Assembly (NCBI GenBank): GCA_035634255.1
Contig: DASQDI010000021.1
Location: forward strand, 1 to 26,377
Reading direction: 5' to 3'
Source: DATLMR01 sp035634255
GTDB taxonomy: Bacteria; Acidobacteriota; Blastocatellia; UBA7656
Length of the DNA: 26,377 nt
The number at the start of each line of letters is the position of its first letter. Position 1 is the stretch's first letter. Under the pieces are notes generated by a model. That model saw nothing but the letters and a program-made list of their open reading frames with translations, was not told the origin of the DNA and did no database searches. Of this stretch, positions 9,276 to 17,600 are shown in pieces. The translations under genes and the position numbers were made by a program.

Positions 9276-11486
9276 TCACAGGTTCTGCATGATGAAGTCG
9301 GTCATCAGAGATTGCATGTGTTTTTGCAGCAGCGGGTCGACCACCCCGTGACGCGACTTCGGGTAGAGCATCAGCTGAAAGGGCTTCCCGGCCTTTTGCA
9401 GCTCGTAGGCGAACTTGACCGTGTTCTGCACGTGGACGTTGTCGTCCATCGTGCCGTGGATGAGCAGGAGTTTCCCGCTCAGGTTCGCGGCGGCGCTCAG
9501 GGGAGCGGTTTTGTCATACCCTTCGGGGTTATTCTGCGGGGTCCGCATGTACCTCTCGGTGTAGATCGAGTCGTAGAGGCGCCAGTCGGTGACGCTGCCC
9601 CCGGCGATCCCGATCTTGAAGCTCTTGCTGTGGGTCAGGGCGTAAGAAGTCATGTAGCCGCCGAAGCTCCACCCCCAGATTCCGATCCGGGACCCGTCAA
9701 CGTAAGGCTGGCCCCTGAGCCATGCGAGCCCGTCTTCGATGTCTCTCAGCTCCAGCTCCCCGAAATTCTGGTAGATGGGCCAGGCCGACTCGACCCCCTT
9801 GCCGCTCGCGCTGCGGTTGTCGCAGACCCAGACGATCACGCCTTTCTGGGCGAGCATCTGGTGCCACATGTACCGCGGGCCGCCCCACGCATTCCGCACC
9901 TGCGGGGACTGCGGCCCGGCGTAGGTGTAGCTCATGACGGGGTACTTTTTGTTAGGGTCGAAGTCGGGCGGCTTGATCATCATGGCCTCCATCAAAAAGC
10001 CGTCCCGCGTCTTCACCTGAAGGAACTCGACCTTGCCGAGCTTGAACTGCCTGAGCGCCTCGGCCCTGTTCTCGTCGATCACGCGGACGGGGGAGCCGTC
10101 GGCCTTCGCCAGACGCACCTGAGTCGGGGTGTTCACGTCGCTCCACGTGTCGATGTAGTGAGTGAAGGTCGGGTTGAAGCTGGCCGAGTGGTTCCCCTCC
10201 GTCTGGGTCAGGCGCGTGAGGCCCGTCCCATCGAGCTTGATCCTGTAGGCGTGGACGGCGATGTGGCTGTGCTCGGTGCCGCTGAAATAGACGAGGCCGT
10301 TCGCCTGATCGACCCCGTGCAGAGAGCGGACTTCCCACTTACCGTCGGTGACCTGACGGACCAGCTTGCCGGCGGGCGCGTAATGGTAGACGTGCTTCCA
10401 GCCGCTCCTGTCGCTGAGCCACAGGAACGACCCGTCTTTGAGCCATAGAGGCTCGTCGCCGACCTCGACCCAGGCCTTCGAGGTTTCGCGCAACACGTTC
10501 TCCGTCTTCCCGTCGGAGGGGTTCGCGTAATTGAGGTCGAGCCACGTCTGCTCGCGGTCCTGAATCTGGTAGACGACCTTCCTGCTGTCGGGGGTCCAGC
10601 CGACGCGGACGATCAGGAAATCGAGGCTCTCGTACTTGAAAGTATCGACCCACCGCGTCTCGCCTCCCGCCACCGGGACCACCCCGAGCCGCACGCCGGG
10701 GTTCGGGTCGCCGGCCTTGGGGTAGGGCGTCACTTCCGACACCTGCAATCTAGGGATATGGTCCACGACCGTGAAGTCTTTGACCGGGGCTTCGTTCAAC
10801 TGGAGGTAGGCGATGTTGGACGAATCCGGGCTCCACCAGTAGCCTTTGAAATTCCCGCGGCCGTACAGCTCCTCCTGGTAGACCCAGTCGAGGCGGCCGT
10901 TCAAAATATCCGGCCCGCCATCGCCGGTCAGGGCGCGCTCGCGCTGCCCGGAGATGTCGACCACGTAGAGGTTGCTGTCGCGCACGTAGCTGACCATGCG
11001 CCCGTCCGGGCTGAACTCCTCCCCGACCTCTTCCGCGGGGCCGTTGGTGAGCCGCAGGGCCTTCTCCGAGCCGAACTCATAATAGAAGAGGTCGTTGGCA
11101 TGATTGATGAGGGCGGCGGTCTTCGCGGGATTCATCTGGTACGTGCCCTGGTTCGCCAGCCGGCGCGCGCCTTCCTGCGTGAGCCCCGCGAGCGCGGCGA
11201 AAGCCCTCTCCATCTTCGCGGCGTCGTAAAAAGGCGAGGCCTCGCCCGTGACCGCGTTCACGCGCATCAACTGCCGCCCGCGCGTCTCGGGGTCCCTCTT
11301 GACCTGAAGGTAGTGCCTGCCATCATTCAGCCAGGTGAGTCCCGACGGGGGCGTGCCCCCGAAATTCACGCGCTTCACGGGGTCGTAAATATCGTCGATG
11401 GTCAGCAGGCGGTCCTGGGCCAGGGCCGGCCGGCCGGCGGATAAAAAGAGCGCGATCAGGGCGAGAACGAAAAGGCGATTTCGCAA
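9276..11486 (-). CDS. Exported dipeptidyl peptidase IV (S9B family serine peptidase)
   Basis: The 736-residue protein has the full DPP IV layout: signal peptide (MRNRLFVLALIALFLSAGRPAL), an N-terminal beta-propeller domain (about 30-490) and an alpha/beta-hydrolase domain (about 500-736). The double-glutamate motif that holds the substrate's free N-terminus is DWVYQEELYGR (Glu205, Glu206). The catalytic triad is Ser607 in GWSFGGYM, Asp681 in GTMDDNVH and His713 in KSRHGV; Asn683 corresponds to the substrate-contacting Asn of DPP IV. It should release Xaa-Pro or Xaa-Ala dipeptides from exported or environmental peptides. The start is a TTG codon at 11486, supported by GGAG 7 bases upstream and by the signal peptide beginning at once; no in-frame ATG is near. 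Together with the tricorn-like peptidase it points to peptide scavenging. Confidence 0.94.
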   Translation of the reverse strand: MRNRLFVLALIALFLSAGRPALAQDRLLTIDDIYDPVKRVNFGGTPPSGLTWLNDGRHYLQVKRDPETRGRQLMRVNAVTGEASPFYDAAKMERAFAALAGLTQEGARRLANQGTYQMNPAKTAALINHANDLFYYEFGSEKALRLTNGPAEEVGEEFSPDGRMVSYVRDSNLYVVDISGQRERALTGDGGPDILNGRLDWVYQEELYGRGNFKGYWWSPDSSNIAYLQLNEAPVKDFTVVDHIPRLQVSEVTPYPKAGDPNPGVRLGVVPVAGGETRWVDTFKYESLDFLIVRVGWTPDSRKVVYQIQDREQTWLDLNYANPSDGKTENVLRETSKAWVEVGDEPLWLKDGSFLWLSDRSGWKHVYHYAPAGKLVRQVTDGKWEVRSLHGVDQANGLVYFSGTEHSHIAVHAYRIKLDGTGLTRLTQTEGNHSASFNPTFTHYIDTWSDVNTPTQVRLAKADGSPVRVIDENRAEALRQFKLGKVEFLQVKTRDGFLMEAMMIKPPDFDPNKKYPVMSYTYAGPQSPQVRNAWGGPRYMWHQMLAQKGVIVWVCDNRSASGKGVESAWPIYQNFGELELRDIEDGLAWLRGQPYVDGSRIGIWGWSFGGYMTSYALTHSKSFKIGIAGGSVTDWRLYDSIYTERYMRTPQNNPEGYDKTAPLSAAANLSGKLLLIHGTMDDNVHVQNTVKFAYELQKAGKPFQLMLYPKSRHGVVDPLLQKHMQSLMTDFIMQNL

Positions 11487-11535
11487 TGGGTTTCTCCTCA
11501 GCAGATGAAGTTCGAGGCCGGTATACTTGAAAGAG

Positions 11536-11546
11536 TATTTATACAG
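11536..11546 (-). promoter_or_regulatory. Candidate promoter -10 region for the dipeptidyl peptidase
   Basis: The minus strand reads CTGTATAAATA about 50 bases before the TTG start, with a TATAAA-like -10 hexamer. The same 11-mer lies upstream of the downstream gene (9220-9230). No convincing -35 hexamer is seen. Confidence 0.35.
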
Positions 11547-11678
11547 AAATTCCTTAATGCGCGAAAGCTTTGATTGAAGGGGTCCGCGGGCGGGATAAGT
11601 TCAAACTAAATTAACAGTCCGTTTTCAAGGTGTGCCTTGTACTCTAACTGATCATTAGGTAGAATCTCAGGGTCATTT

Positions 11679-11704
11679 TTTAGCAGCTTACTATCTCTGC
11701 TAAA
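11679..11704 (+). other. Leader hairpin upstream of the secreted nuclease gene
   Basis: TTTAGCAG (11679-11686) pairs with CTGCTAAA (11697-11704), an 8-bp stem with a 10-base loop, 34 bases before the nuclease start codon. It could be an operator palindrome or an mRNA leader structure. There is no T-run, so termination is unlikely. Confidence 0.3.
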
Positions 11705-11738
11705 TATTCTCGGACATCCACACAAATTTGAAAGGAGT

Positions 11739-14700
11739 ATGCCCCAGGTCTGCGCGCCCCCGAAGTTATGCCTCCCCCGCTCAAGGTGCGGCCACGGCCA
11801 GGCTCTGCCCGGTATGAAAGTAAAAAAACTATATTCGCTCCCGAGGCGGCGGTCGCGCTTTGTCGCTATCGCCGTGTGTCTGCTATTAACGCTCGCAACA
11901 GGTTCCTTCTATTTCCCGACCCCCGCGCCCGTGCGCGCTGCTACCGCGGAACTGTTCTTCTCCGAATACATTGAAGGCTCTTCCAACAACAAAGCTCTCG
12001 AGATATACAACGGCACCGGCGCGCCTATAAATCTCGGCGCGAACGGCTACAACGTTCAGATGTTCTTCAACGGGAACCCCGTCTCCACGCTGACGATCAA
12101 CCTGACGGGCACCGTGGCCGACGGAGACGTCTTCGTCCTGGCCCAGTCTTCGGCCAACGCGACCATTCTCGCCCAGGCCGACCAGACCAACGGGTCCGGG
12201 TGGTTCAACGGGGACGACGCCGTGGTGCTCAGAAAAGGCACCACGATCATCGACAGCATAGGCCAGATAGGGAACGACCCCGGCACCGAATGGGGGAGCG
12301 GCCTCACCTCGACGGCGGACAACACCATCAGGCGGAAAGCTGCCATATGCGCCGGGGACGCCAACGGCACCGACGCATTCAGCCCCGCCGCCGAGTGGGA
12401 CGGATTCGCCACCGACACCTTCGACGGCCTCGGGGCGCACAACGCCCTGTGCGGTGCCGACGCCGCCCCGAGCGTGGACAGCACGACACCCGCCAGCGGC
12501 GCGACGGACGTGGCCGTCAACTCCGACATAACGGTCAACTTCAGCGAGCCGGTCAACGTCACGGGAGAGTGGTTCACGATCACGGGCAGCAACAGCGGGG
12601 CCCACACGGCGACCGTGACGGGTGGCCCGACGAGCTTCACGCTCAATCCGGATACCGACTTTGCTGTCGGAGAAGGCGTCTCCGTCACCATCGTCGCCGC
12701 TCAGGTGACCGATCAGGATTCGAGCGATCCTCCGGACGCCATGCAGACGAACTTCACCTGGACTTTCAGCACGCCCGCGCCCGCGCTCGCTATCAATCAG
12801 ATTCAGGGCAGCGCGAGCGCCTCGCCGTTCGTCGGGCAGAACGTAAAGACCAGCGGGATCGTCACGGCGGTCAAGAGCAACGGCTTCTTCCTACAGACCC
12901 CGGACGCGAACGTCGATGCTGACCCGCTCACGTCGGAAGGCATCTTCGTATTCACGTCGAGCGCGCCTGCCGTTAGCGTGGGTAATGCGGCCACGGTCAC
13001 CGGAGCGGTGACGGAGTTCTTCAACCTGACGCAGCTCGGTCTGGGCGGCAACCCGGCGAGCGTGGTCGTCGATTCGAGCGGCAACCCGCTCCCGGCGGCC
13101 CTCACCGTCACGACCGCGATGCTGAATCCCGCGGGGCCGCTCAATCAGCTTGAGCGATTCGAAGGTATGAGGCTGCACGCGGACACGCTCGTCTCCGTCG
13201 CGCCGACCAATCAATTCGGCGAGATATTCACCGTTTTGGATGGGGTCGCGCGGCCCTTCCGCGAGCCGGGCATAGAGATCGTTGACCCCGTCCCGCCCGG
13301 AGCGCCGGCGGGCGTGCCCCGTTTCGACCTGAACCCCGAGCGGCTGATGGTCGATACGGACGGGCTGGCGGGCTCCACGCGCCTCGAAGTCACGTCGCTC
13401 GTCACTCTGGCGAACGTAACGGGGCCGCTCGATTTCACGTTCAGCAACTACAAGATACTCCCCGAATCGACTCCCATCGCCTCTCCCAACATCGTCGCCC
13501 TTGCGGTCCCGGACGCCAACTGCGACGAGTTCACGGTGGGCTCGTTCAATCTGGAGAACTTCACCTCCGCCACGAACGCGACCCGGATGAACAAGGCGTC
13601 TCTCGCCATCCGCAACGTGATGAGGTCGCCCGACATCATCGGCGTCGAGGAGGTGGGCACACTCGCGGTCCTGCAAACGCTGGCCAATAAGATCAACCTT
13701 GATTCGGTCGCCGCCGGCCAGCCGAACCCCCAGTATCAGGCGTACCTCATCGACTCCGGCGCGAATGCCAACGACACGAACATAGACGTCGGATTTCTCG
13801 TGAAGTCTTCGCGCGTCGCCGTGACCAGCGTGACGCAGGAAGGCGCGGACGAGACGTTCATCAACCCCAACACGGGCCAGCCCGAGTTGCTGAATGACCG
13901 GCCTCCCCTGATCCTGCGCGCCAACGTCCAGCCCGCCGCCGGGGTGTCTTTCCCGGTCACGGTGATCGTCAACCACCTGAGGTCGCTCATCTGCATAGAG
14001 GCCGACCCGACCGCGCCGAACTGCGACCTGAATGACGGCCCGCGCGTGCGAGCCAAGCGGCAGGCTCAGGCCGAGTACCTCGCGAATCTGGTGCAGAGCC
14101 TACAGTCCGAGAACCTCGTGCTGGTCGGAGACTTCAACGCCTTCCAGTTCAACGATGGGTACGTCGATTTGATAGGGACTATCAGCGGAGTTCCGACCCC
14201 GGCCGACGAGGTCGTGCTCGCGAGCCCCGACCTGGTGAACCCGGACCTGACCGATCTGGTCAACCTCCTGCCGCCTGACCAGAGGTACTCGTTCATCTTC
14301 GAGGGGAACCCGCAGGTGCTCGACCACGTGCTCGTGGACGCGGACATGTTGTCGCGCCTCAGCCGATTCGCCTACGCCCGTAACAACGCGGACTTCCCTG
14401 AAAACCTGCGCTCCGTCGCCACGAGGCCGGAGCGTCTGTCGGACCACGACATGCCGGTGGCGTACTTCAAACTGCCCCCGAGCATCACGAACGTGTCGAC
14501 GAGCAGGACCGTGATCTGGCCGCCGAACCACAAGATGGTCAACGTCACGGTCAATTACGACGTGGTGAGCCCGTGCCCGGTCACTTGCACCCTGACCGTC
14601 ACGAGCAACGAGCCCGTCGACGGAGAGGATGATGGGAGCACTTCTCCGGACTGGGAGATCATCGACGCTCACAACGTCAGGTTGAGGGCCGAACGCTCCG

Positions 14701-14807
14701 GCGAAGGTACCGGCCGGATATACACGATCACTATCACCTGTACAGATAGTAGCGGAAACTCGACCAGCCAGACCGCGACTGTAACAGTGCCGTTAAATCA
14801 GGACTAG
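11739..14807 (+). CDS. Secreted multidomain nuclease (lamin-tail, Ig-like, OB-like, endonuclease/exonuclease/phosphatase)
   Basis: In this 1022-residue exported protein, the domains in order are: signal region to about residue 67; lamin-tail domain (about 68-245, AELFFSEYIEGSSNNKALEI); bacterial Ig-like domain (about 247-345, VDSTTPASGATDVAVNSD); OB-like domain (about 350-460, GIVTAVKSNGFFLQTPD); nuclease domain (about 598-912); and a C-terminal HYR-like domain (about 915-1022). The nuclease core is complete: Asn604 in GSFNLENF, Glu637/Glu638 in GVEEVG, His746 in VNHLRS, Asp798 and Asn800 in VGDFNAF, His903 in SDHDMPV. It should cleave DNA or RNA outside the cell, as ExeM/NucH-like enzymes do. 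Start choice is open: ATG 11739 lies one base after GGAG, too close; ATG 11814 (Met26) has no clear ribosome site but gives a conventional signal peptide (MKVKKLYSLPRRRSRFVAI). Confidence 0.88.
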   Translation: MPQVCAPPKLCLPRSRCGHGQALPGMKVKKLYSLPRRRSRFVAIAVCLLLTLATGSFYFPTPAPVRAATAELFFSEYIEGSSNNKALEIYNGTGAPINLGANGYNVQMFFNGNPVSTLTINLTGTVADGDVFVLAQSSANATILAQADQTNGSGWFNGDDAVVLRKGTTIIDSIGQIGNDPGTEWGSGLTSTADNTIRRKAAICAGDANGTDAFSPAAEWDGFATDTFDGLGAHNALCGADAAPSVDSTTPASGATDVAVNSDITVNFSEPVNVTGEWFTITGSNSGAHTATVTGGPTSFTLNPDTDFAVGEGVSVTIVAAQVTDQDSSDPPDAMQTNFTWTFSTPAPALAINQIQGSASASPFVGQNVKTSGIVTAVKSNGFFLQTPDANVDADPLTSEGIFVFTSSAPAVSVGNAATVTGAVTEFFNLTQLGLGGNPASVVVDSSGNPLPAALTVTTAMLNPAGPLNQLERFEGMRLHADTLVSVAPTNQFGEIFTVLDGVARPFREPGIEIVDPVPPGAPAGVPRFDLNPERLMVDTDGLAGSTRLEVTSLVTLANVTGPLDFTFSNYKILPESTPIASPNIVALAVPDANCDEFTVGSFNLENFTSATNATRMNKASLAIRNVMRSPDIIGVEEVGTLAVLQTLANKINLDSVAAGQPNPQYQAYLIDSGANANDTNIDVGFLVKSSRVAVTSVTQEGADETFINPNTGQPELLNDRPPLILRANVQPAAGVSFPVTVIVNHLRSLICIEADPTAPNCDLNDGPRVRAKRQAQAEYLANLVQSLQSENLVLVGDFNAFQFNDGYVDLIGTISGVPTPADEVVLASPDLVNPDLTDLVNLLPPDQRYSFIFEGNPQVLDHVLVDADMLSRLSRFAYARNNADFPENLRSVATRPERLSDHDMPVAYFKLPPSITNVSTSRTVIWPPNHKMVNVTVNYDVVSPCPVTCTLTVTSNEPVDGEDDGSTSPDWEIIDAHNVRLRAERSGEGTGRIYTITITCTDSSGNSTSQTATVTVPLNQD
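14135..14182 (+). repeat. 48-base segment identical to one in the decayed relative
   Basis: This stretch of the nuclease active-site region (beginning CAACGCCTTCCAGTTC, encoding NAFQFNDGYVDLIGTI) is identical, base for base, to 16014-16061. Sequence on either side differs between the copies, so the identity stands out from the flanks. Confidence 0.9.
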
Positions 14808-14828
14808 AACAAAGCTGGAACACCGACC

Positions 14829-14860
14829 GGTGAGTAGCGGAAGGCCTTCCGCTACTCACC
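14829..14860. terminator. Perfect 32-base palindrome after the nuclease gene
   Basis: GGTGAGTAGCGGAAGG (14829-14844) is followed with no gap by its exact reverse complement (14845-14860). It begins 22 bases after the nuclease stop codon, a position fitting a transcription terminator or 3'-end processing hairpin. No T-run follows. A recombination or protein-binding site is another possibility. Confidence 0.5.
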
Positions 14861-15030
14861 AACCCAACCCACTAATCCCGAGAAACGCGGGCGAGCACCT
14901 TCACCGGGCATTACTCCGACATAAAAGTCTGCTCACGTTCAGTCGAAAGGGGAACGCCTAAATCTCCGCAGCCCCGGGTCAGGGCGTATCCCTGCTCCGA
15001 GGGTCGAGGCAGATTTGGCTTATAGGTTGT

Positions 15031-16603
15031 ATGAAAAGATTCAACGAAAGAAATCTCTGGTCAAAAAATTGATGAGCGAGCCCTCACCCTCGCGCTCGCC
15101 CTTGTTTTAAGCGGCTCTGATCTTAGTGGGCGGCCTGTTCAGACAGATCGTTTTGCTGGTCTACGCGGATACGAACGCCTAGACCCTTCCCTTCAGCCGG
15201 GACTGGGCCAACACCGGATTGATCACGGCTGACGACAAGTGGTCCGGGGTGCCCGGCATCATCGGCTACGGCGGAGACGACCGGACCGGCAGCACCGGGA
15301 CTGACTCTCAGACTATTCTGGACGATGGGTCGGCCGTCGCGGACGTGAATGCCAACAAGGCTAATCCAAACACTTTCGCCACGGGCGGCGCGGCGGAGTT
15401 TCACATCACTAACCCCGTGGTCGCCCTGACAGGATCGGGCACGGCGGGCGCGCCTCAAGTCGCGATCAACATAAACACGACCGGCAGGACCGGCATCAAC
15501 GTATCTTATAACCTCAGAGACATTGGTGGCTCGACGGACGATGCGGTTCAGGCGGCCGCGCTTCAGTCACCTTTCAGCGGGCAGGCGGTCACCATGAGCG
15601 GCATAGTCACGGGAGTCAAAAGCAATGGCTTCTTCATCCAGACTCCCGATGCTGAAGCCGACGCAGACCCGAACACGTCCGAGGGAATTCTGGTCTTCAC
15701 ATCGAGCGCGCTGCCCGCCGCCGCAATCGGCAACGATGTCACCGTCATGGGAAACGTTTCTGAGTTCATCCCCGGCGCTAACCCCGGAAGCCCGCCTTTG
15801 ACGGAGGTCACGAGCCCGACTGTTTCGGTCACCTCTACGGGCAACCCTCTTCCCGCGGCGATAGCGCTCACGCCGACGCTCAACGACATAAACGATCCGG
15901 CTGGCGGGAACCGCGTTCGCCACAAGTGCCGCGCTGACGGAGTTCCTCGCCAACTTCATTCAGGCTCGACAGACGGCCGATCCCGGCGAGCGCATCATTT
16001 CCGTCGGAGATCACAACGCCTTCCAGTTCAACGATGGGTACGTCGATTTGATAGGGACTATACTTTCGCCGCCTCGGGCACACCGACTCGCGGCGCAGGC
16101 GGTCCCGGTTTATCGAATGTGCTTATGACTTTTACTAGGGTATCCGGCGGTGGAGTCATACCCGCCCCCGTGCTGATGGATGGAGGTGGCGAGTGGAGTC
16201 AGGCCGGGTTCGAGAACGGCCTGACTTACAGAGTTACTCCGTCCAAAAAGCGATTCTCTTTCGCCCCGACCTCGCTTGATTTCAGCGCCGCAAGTTCATC
16301 CTTAAATTTCGCGGGCACCAAGAACAGCGACACGACGGGGTCTTCCGTCCTTCCACCGGCGACCTTTATTTGGAGAATAGCAACGCGACGGGATTCGCTG
16401 ATCTGCTACTCACCTACGGATTGCCGGGAGACGTTCCCGTATCCGGAGACTGGGATGGAGATGGCGTAGACACTATCGGCGTCTATCGTGATGGAACGTT
16501 CTTCCTCAGGAACTCCAACACCGACGGGTTCGCCGACATCGTCTTCACGCTTGGGGTCAACAGCGACCGGCCCATTAAGGGGGATTGGAACGGCCTGCCT
16601 TAA
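15031..16603 (+). pseudogene. Decayed mosaic surface protein related to the secreted nuclease
   Basis: Coding remnants switch between three frames. A probable signal sequence starts with ATG 15031 (MKRFNERN) and continues in other frames (LVKKLM, then RALTLALALVL). After a stop at 15180, frame 15183-15906 encodes FSRDWANTGLITADDKW... and an OB-like module (GIVTGVKSNGFFIQTPD) that mirrors the intact nuclease. A frame change near 15907 gives a nuclease fragment (LTEFLANFIQ, SVGDHNAFQFNDGYVDLIG) ending at 16061. The earlier frame resumes with a CNA-B/carboxypeptidase-regulatory-like module (VLMTFTRVSGGGVIPAP, TYRVTPSKKRFSF; to about 16320). A third frame from about 16343 carries FG-GAP-like repeats (VPVSGDWDGDGVDTIGVYRDG) to TAA at 16603. 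Most of the nuclease domain is absent, including the Glu and His motifs. The order suggests fusion of two surface-protein genes followed by decay. Several sequencing errors or a misassembly at the 48-base repeat could mimic part of this. Confidence 0.8.
16014..16061 (+). repeat. 48-base segment identical to part of the intact nuclease gene
   Basis: Second copy of the segment at 14135-14182, here inside the pseudogene. Its right end marks the abrupt switch from nuclease-like sequence to an unrelated surface-protein module, so it is a likely recombination (or assembly) junction. Confidence 0.9.
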
Positions 16604-16641
16604 CCGCTTGAATAACATTTTTCACAAGCGGGAAAACTAAG

Positions 16642-16680
16642 ATGCCTGCCGGAATAATCTTCCGGCAGGCATTTATTTTT
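16642..16680. terminator. Rho-independent terminator, probably bidirectional
   Basis: ATGCCTGCCGGAA (16642-16654) pairs perfectly with TTCCGGCAGGCAT (16660-16672) across a 5-base loop, and TTATTTTT follows on the plus strand. On the minus strand the stem is followed by CTTAGTTTT. It lies between the pseudogene end and the parB stop, so it can end transcription from both sides. Confidence 0.85.
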
Positions 16681-16733
16681 ACTCGTTTTATTATAGTAAT
16701 AGTATTACGCGTAATTAAATTTCATAATGTAAT

Positions 16734-17600
16734 TTACTCTGGGCCAGCTCGCTGAATCAACAAATCAAATAGGCGGGTCAAATCATCCGTAGAAGAGAAT
16801 TTTATCTCAATCGCTCCTCCTTCCTGATGGAATTTAATTTTAACCGGGGCACCGAGCCGCTTGCCGAGTTTAGCTTCCGCGGCATTTATATTCGGGCGCT
16901 CTATTTCCGCAATATTAGAAACTGAACCGGGGGCCTGTTCTTTCCGGTTTCGCGTCTTCTTAACCAGCCTTTCAGTCTCTCTTACTGATAGAGATCCATT
17001 CACGATTTGCGAGGCCAGGGCTATTTGTTCATCGGTCGAATCGAGAGACAGCAAAGCCCGCGCGTGACCCATGGAGATGGACTCATCTTCCACGAGTTGC
17101 TGAATCTCAATCGGGAGTCTTAATAATCGGAGAGAATTTGTTATCGACGTTCTATCCTTGCCCACTCGCCGCGCGACTTCGTCCTGCGTGATCCCGAGTC
17201 TCTCTACTATATTCTTATAAGCCTGAGCTTCTTCAATAGGGTTTAATTCTTCTCGTTGTATATTCTCGATAAGGGATATTTCCAGGGCATTATCATCCGA
17301 TATGTCCTTTATTATCGATGGGACCCTCTGTAGTCCCGCTCTTTGGGCAGCTCTCCATCGTCGCTCACCCGCAATTATCTCGAAGCGCTCTCCTCTTCTC
17401 CTGACAACAATGGGCTGAATGATCCCATTCACCCGGATGGACTGGGCAAGTTCCTCAAGCTTATCGTCTCTGAATATATGTCGTGGCTGCTGCTCGGCCG
17501 GATCAATCTGATCGATGTCGAGATCTGTAAGATCGTGTTCGACCGGATTAATCTGAGTAAACAGAGCACTAAGCCCCCTGCCCAGTGCCTTTTTTGACAT
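16734..17600 (-). CDS. parB: Chromosome partitioning protein ParB (parS-binding CTPase)
   Basis: A 288-residue ParB/Spo0J protein. The start MSKKALGRGLSALF is typical of chromosomal ParB. The N-terminal domain contains DPAEQQPRHIF (33-43), IIQPIVVRR (60-68), the CTP-binding box GERRWRA (78-84) and ENIQREELNP (112-121). A helix-turn-helix follows (about 136-162, ITQDEVARRVGKDRTSITN), then a C-terminal dimerisation region. Members bind parS, slide along DNA as CTP-fuelled clamps and work with ParA to segregate origins. The ATG at 17600 has GGAG 8 bases upstream and overlaps the end of parA by 32 bases, so translation is probably coupled. Two parS sites stand about 0.85 kb upstream of the gene, before parA. 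Confidence 0.96.
   Translation of the reverse strand: MSKKALGRGLSALFTQINPVEHDLTDLDIDQIDPAEQQPRHIFRDDKLEELAQSIRVNGIIQPIVVRRRGERFEIIAGERRWRAAQRAGLQRVPSIIKDISDDNALEISLIENIQREELNPIEEAQAYKNIVERLGITQDEVARRVGKDRTSITNSLRLLRLPIEIQQLVEDESISMGHARALLSLDSTDEQIALASQIVNGSLSVRETERLVKKTRNRKEQAPGSVSNIAEIERPNINAAEAKLGKRLGAPVKIKFHQEGGAIEIKFSSTDDLTRLFDLLIQRAGPE

Noticed and set aside
9312..10448. Plus-strand open frame of 378 codons opposite the dipeptidyl peptidase
   Set aside because: Antisense shadow of a gene with a complete catalytic triad; no recognisable domain of its own.
12891..13976. Minus-strand open frame of 361 codons opposite the secreted nuclease
   Set aside because: Composition-driven shadow; the sense strand encodes the conserved OB-like and nuclease domains.
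14861..15030. Possible small gene or RNA between nuclease and pseudogene
   Set aside because: No supported start, ribosome site, tRNA-like fold or conserved motif was seen.
16704..16715. Palindrome ATTACGCGTAAT between terminator and parB
   Set aside because: Only 12 bases in an AT-rich spacer downstream of both genes; could easily occur by chance.
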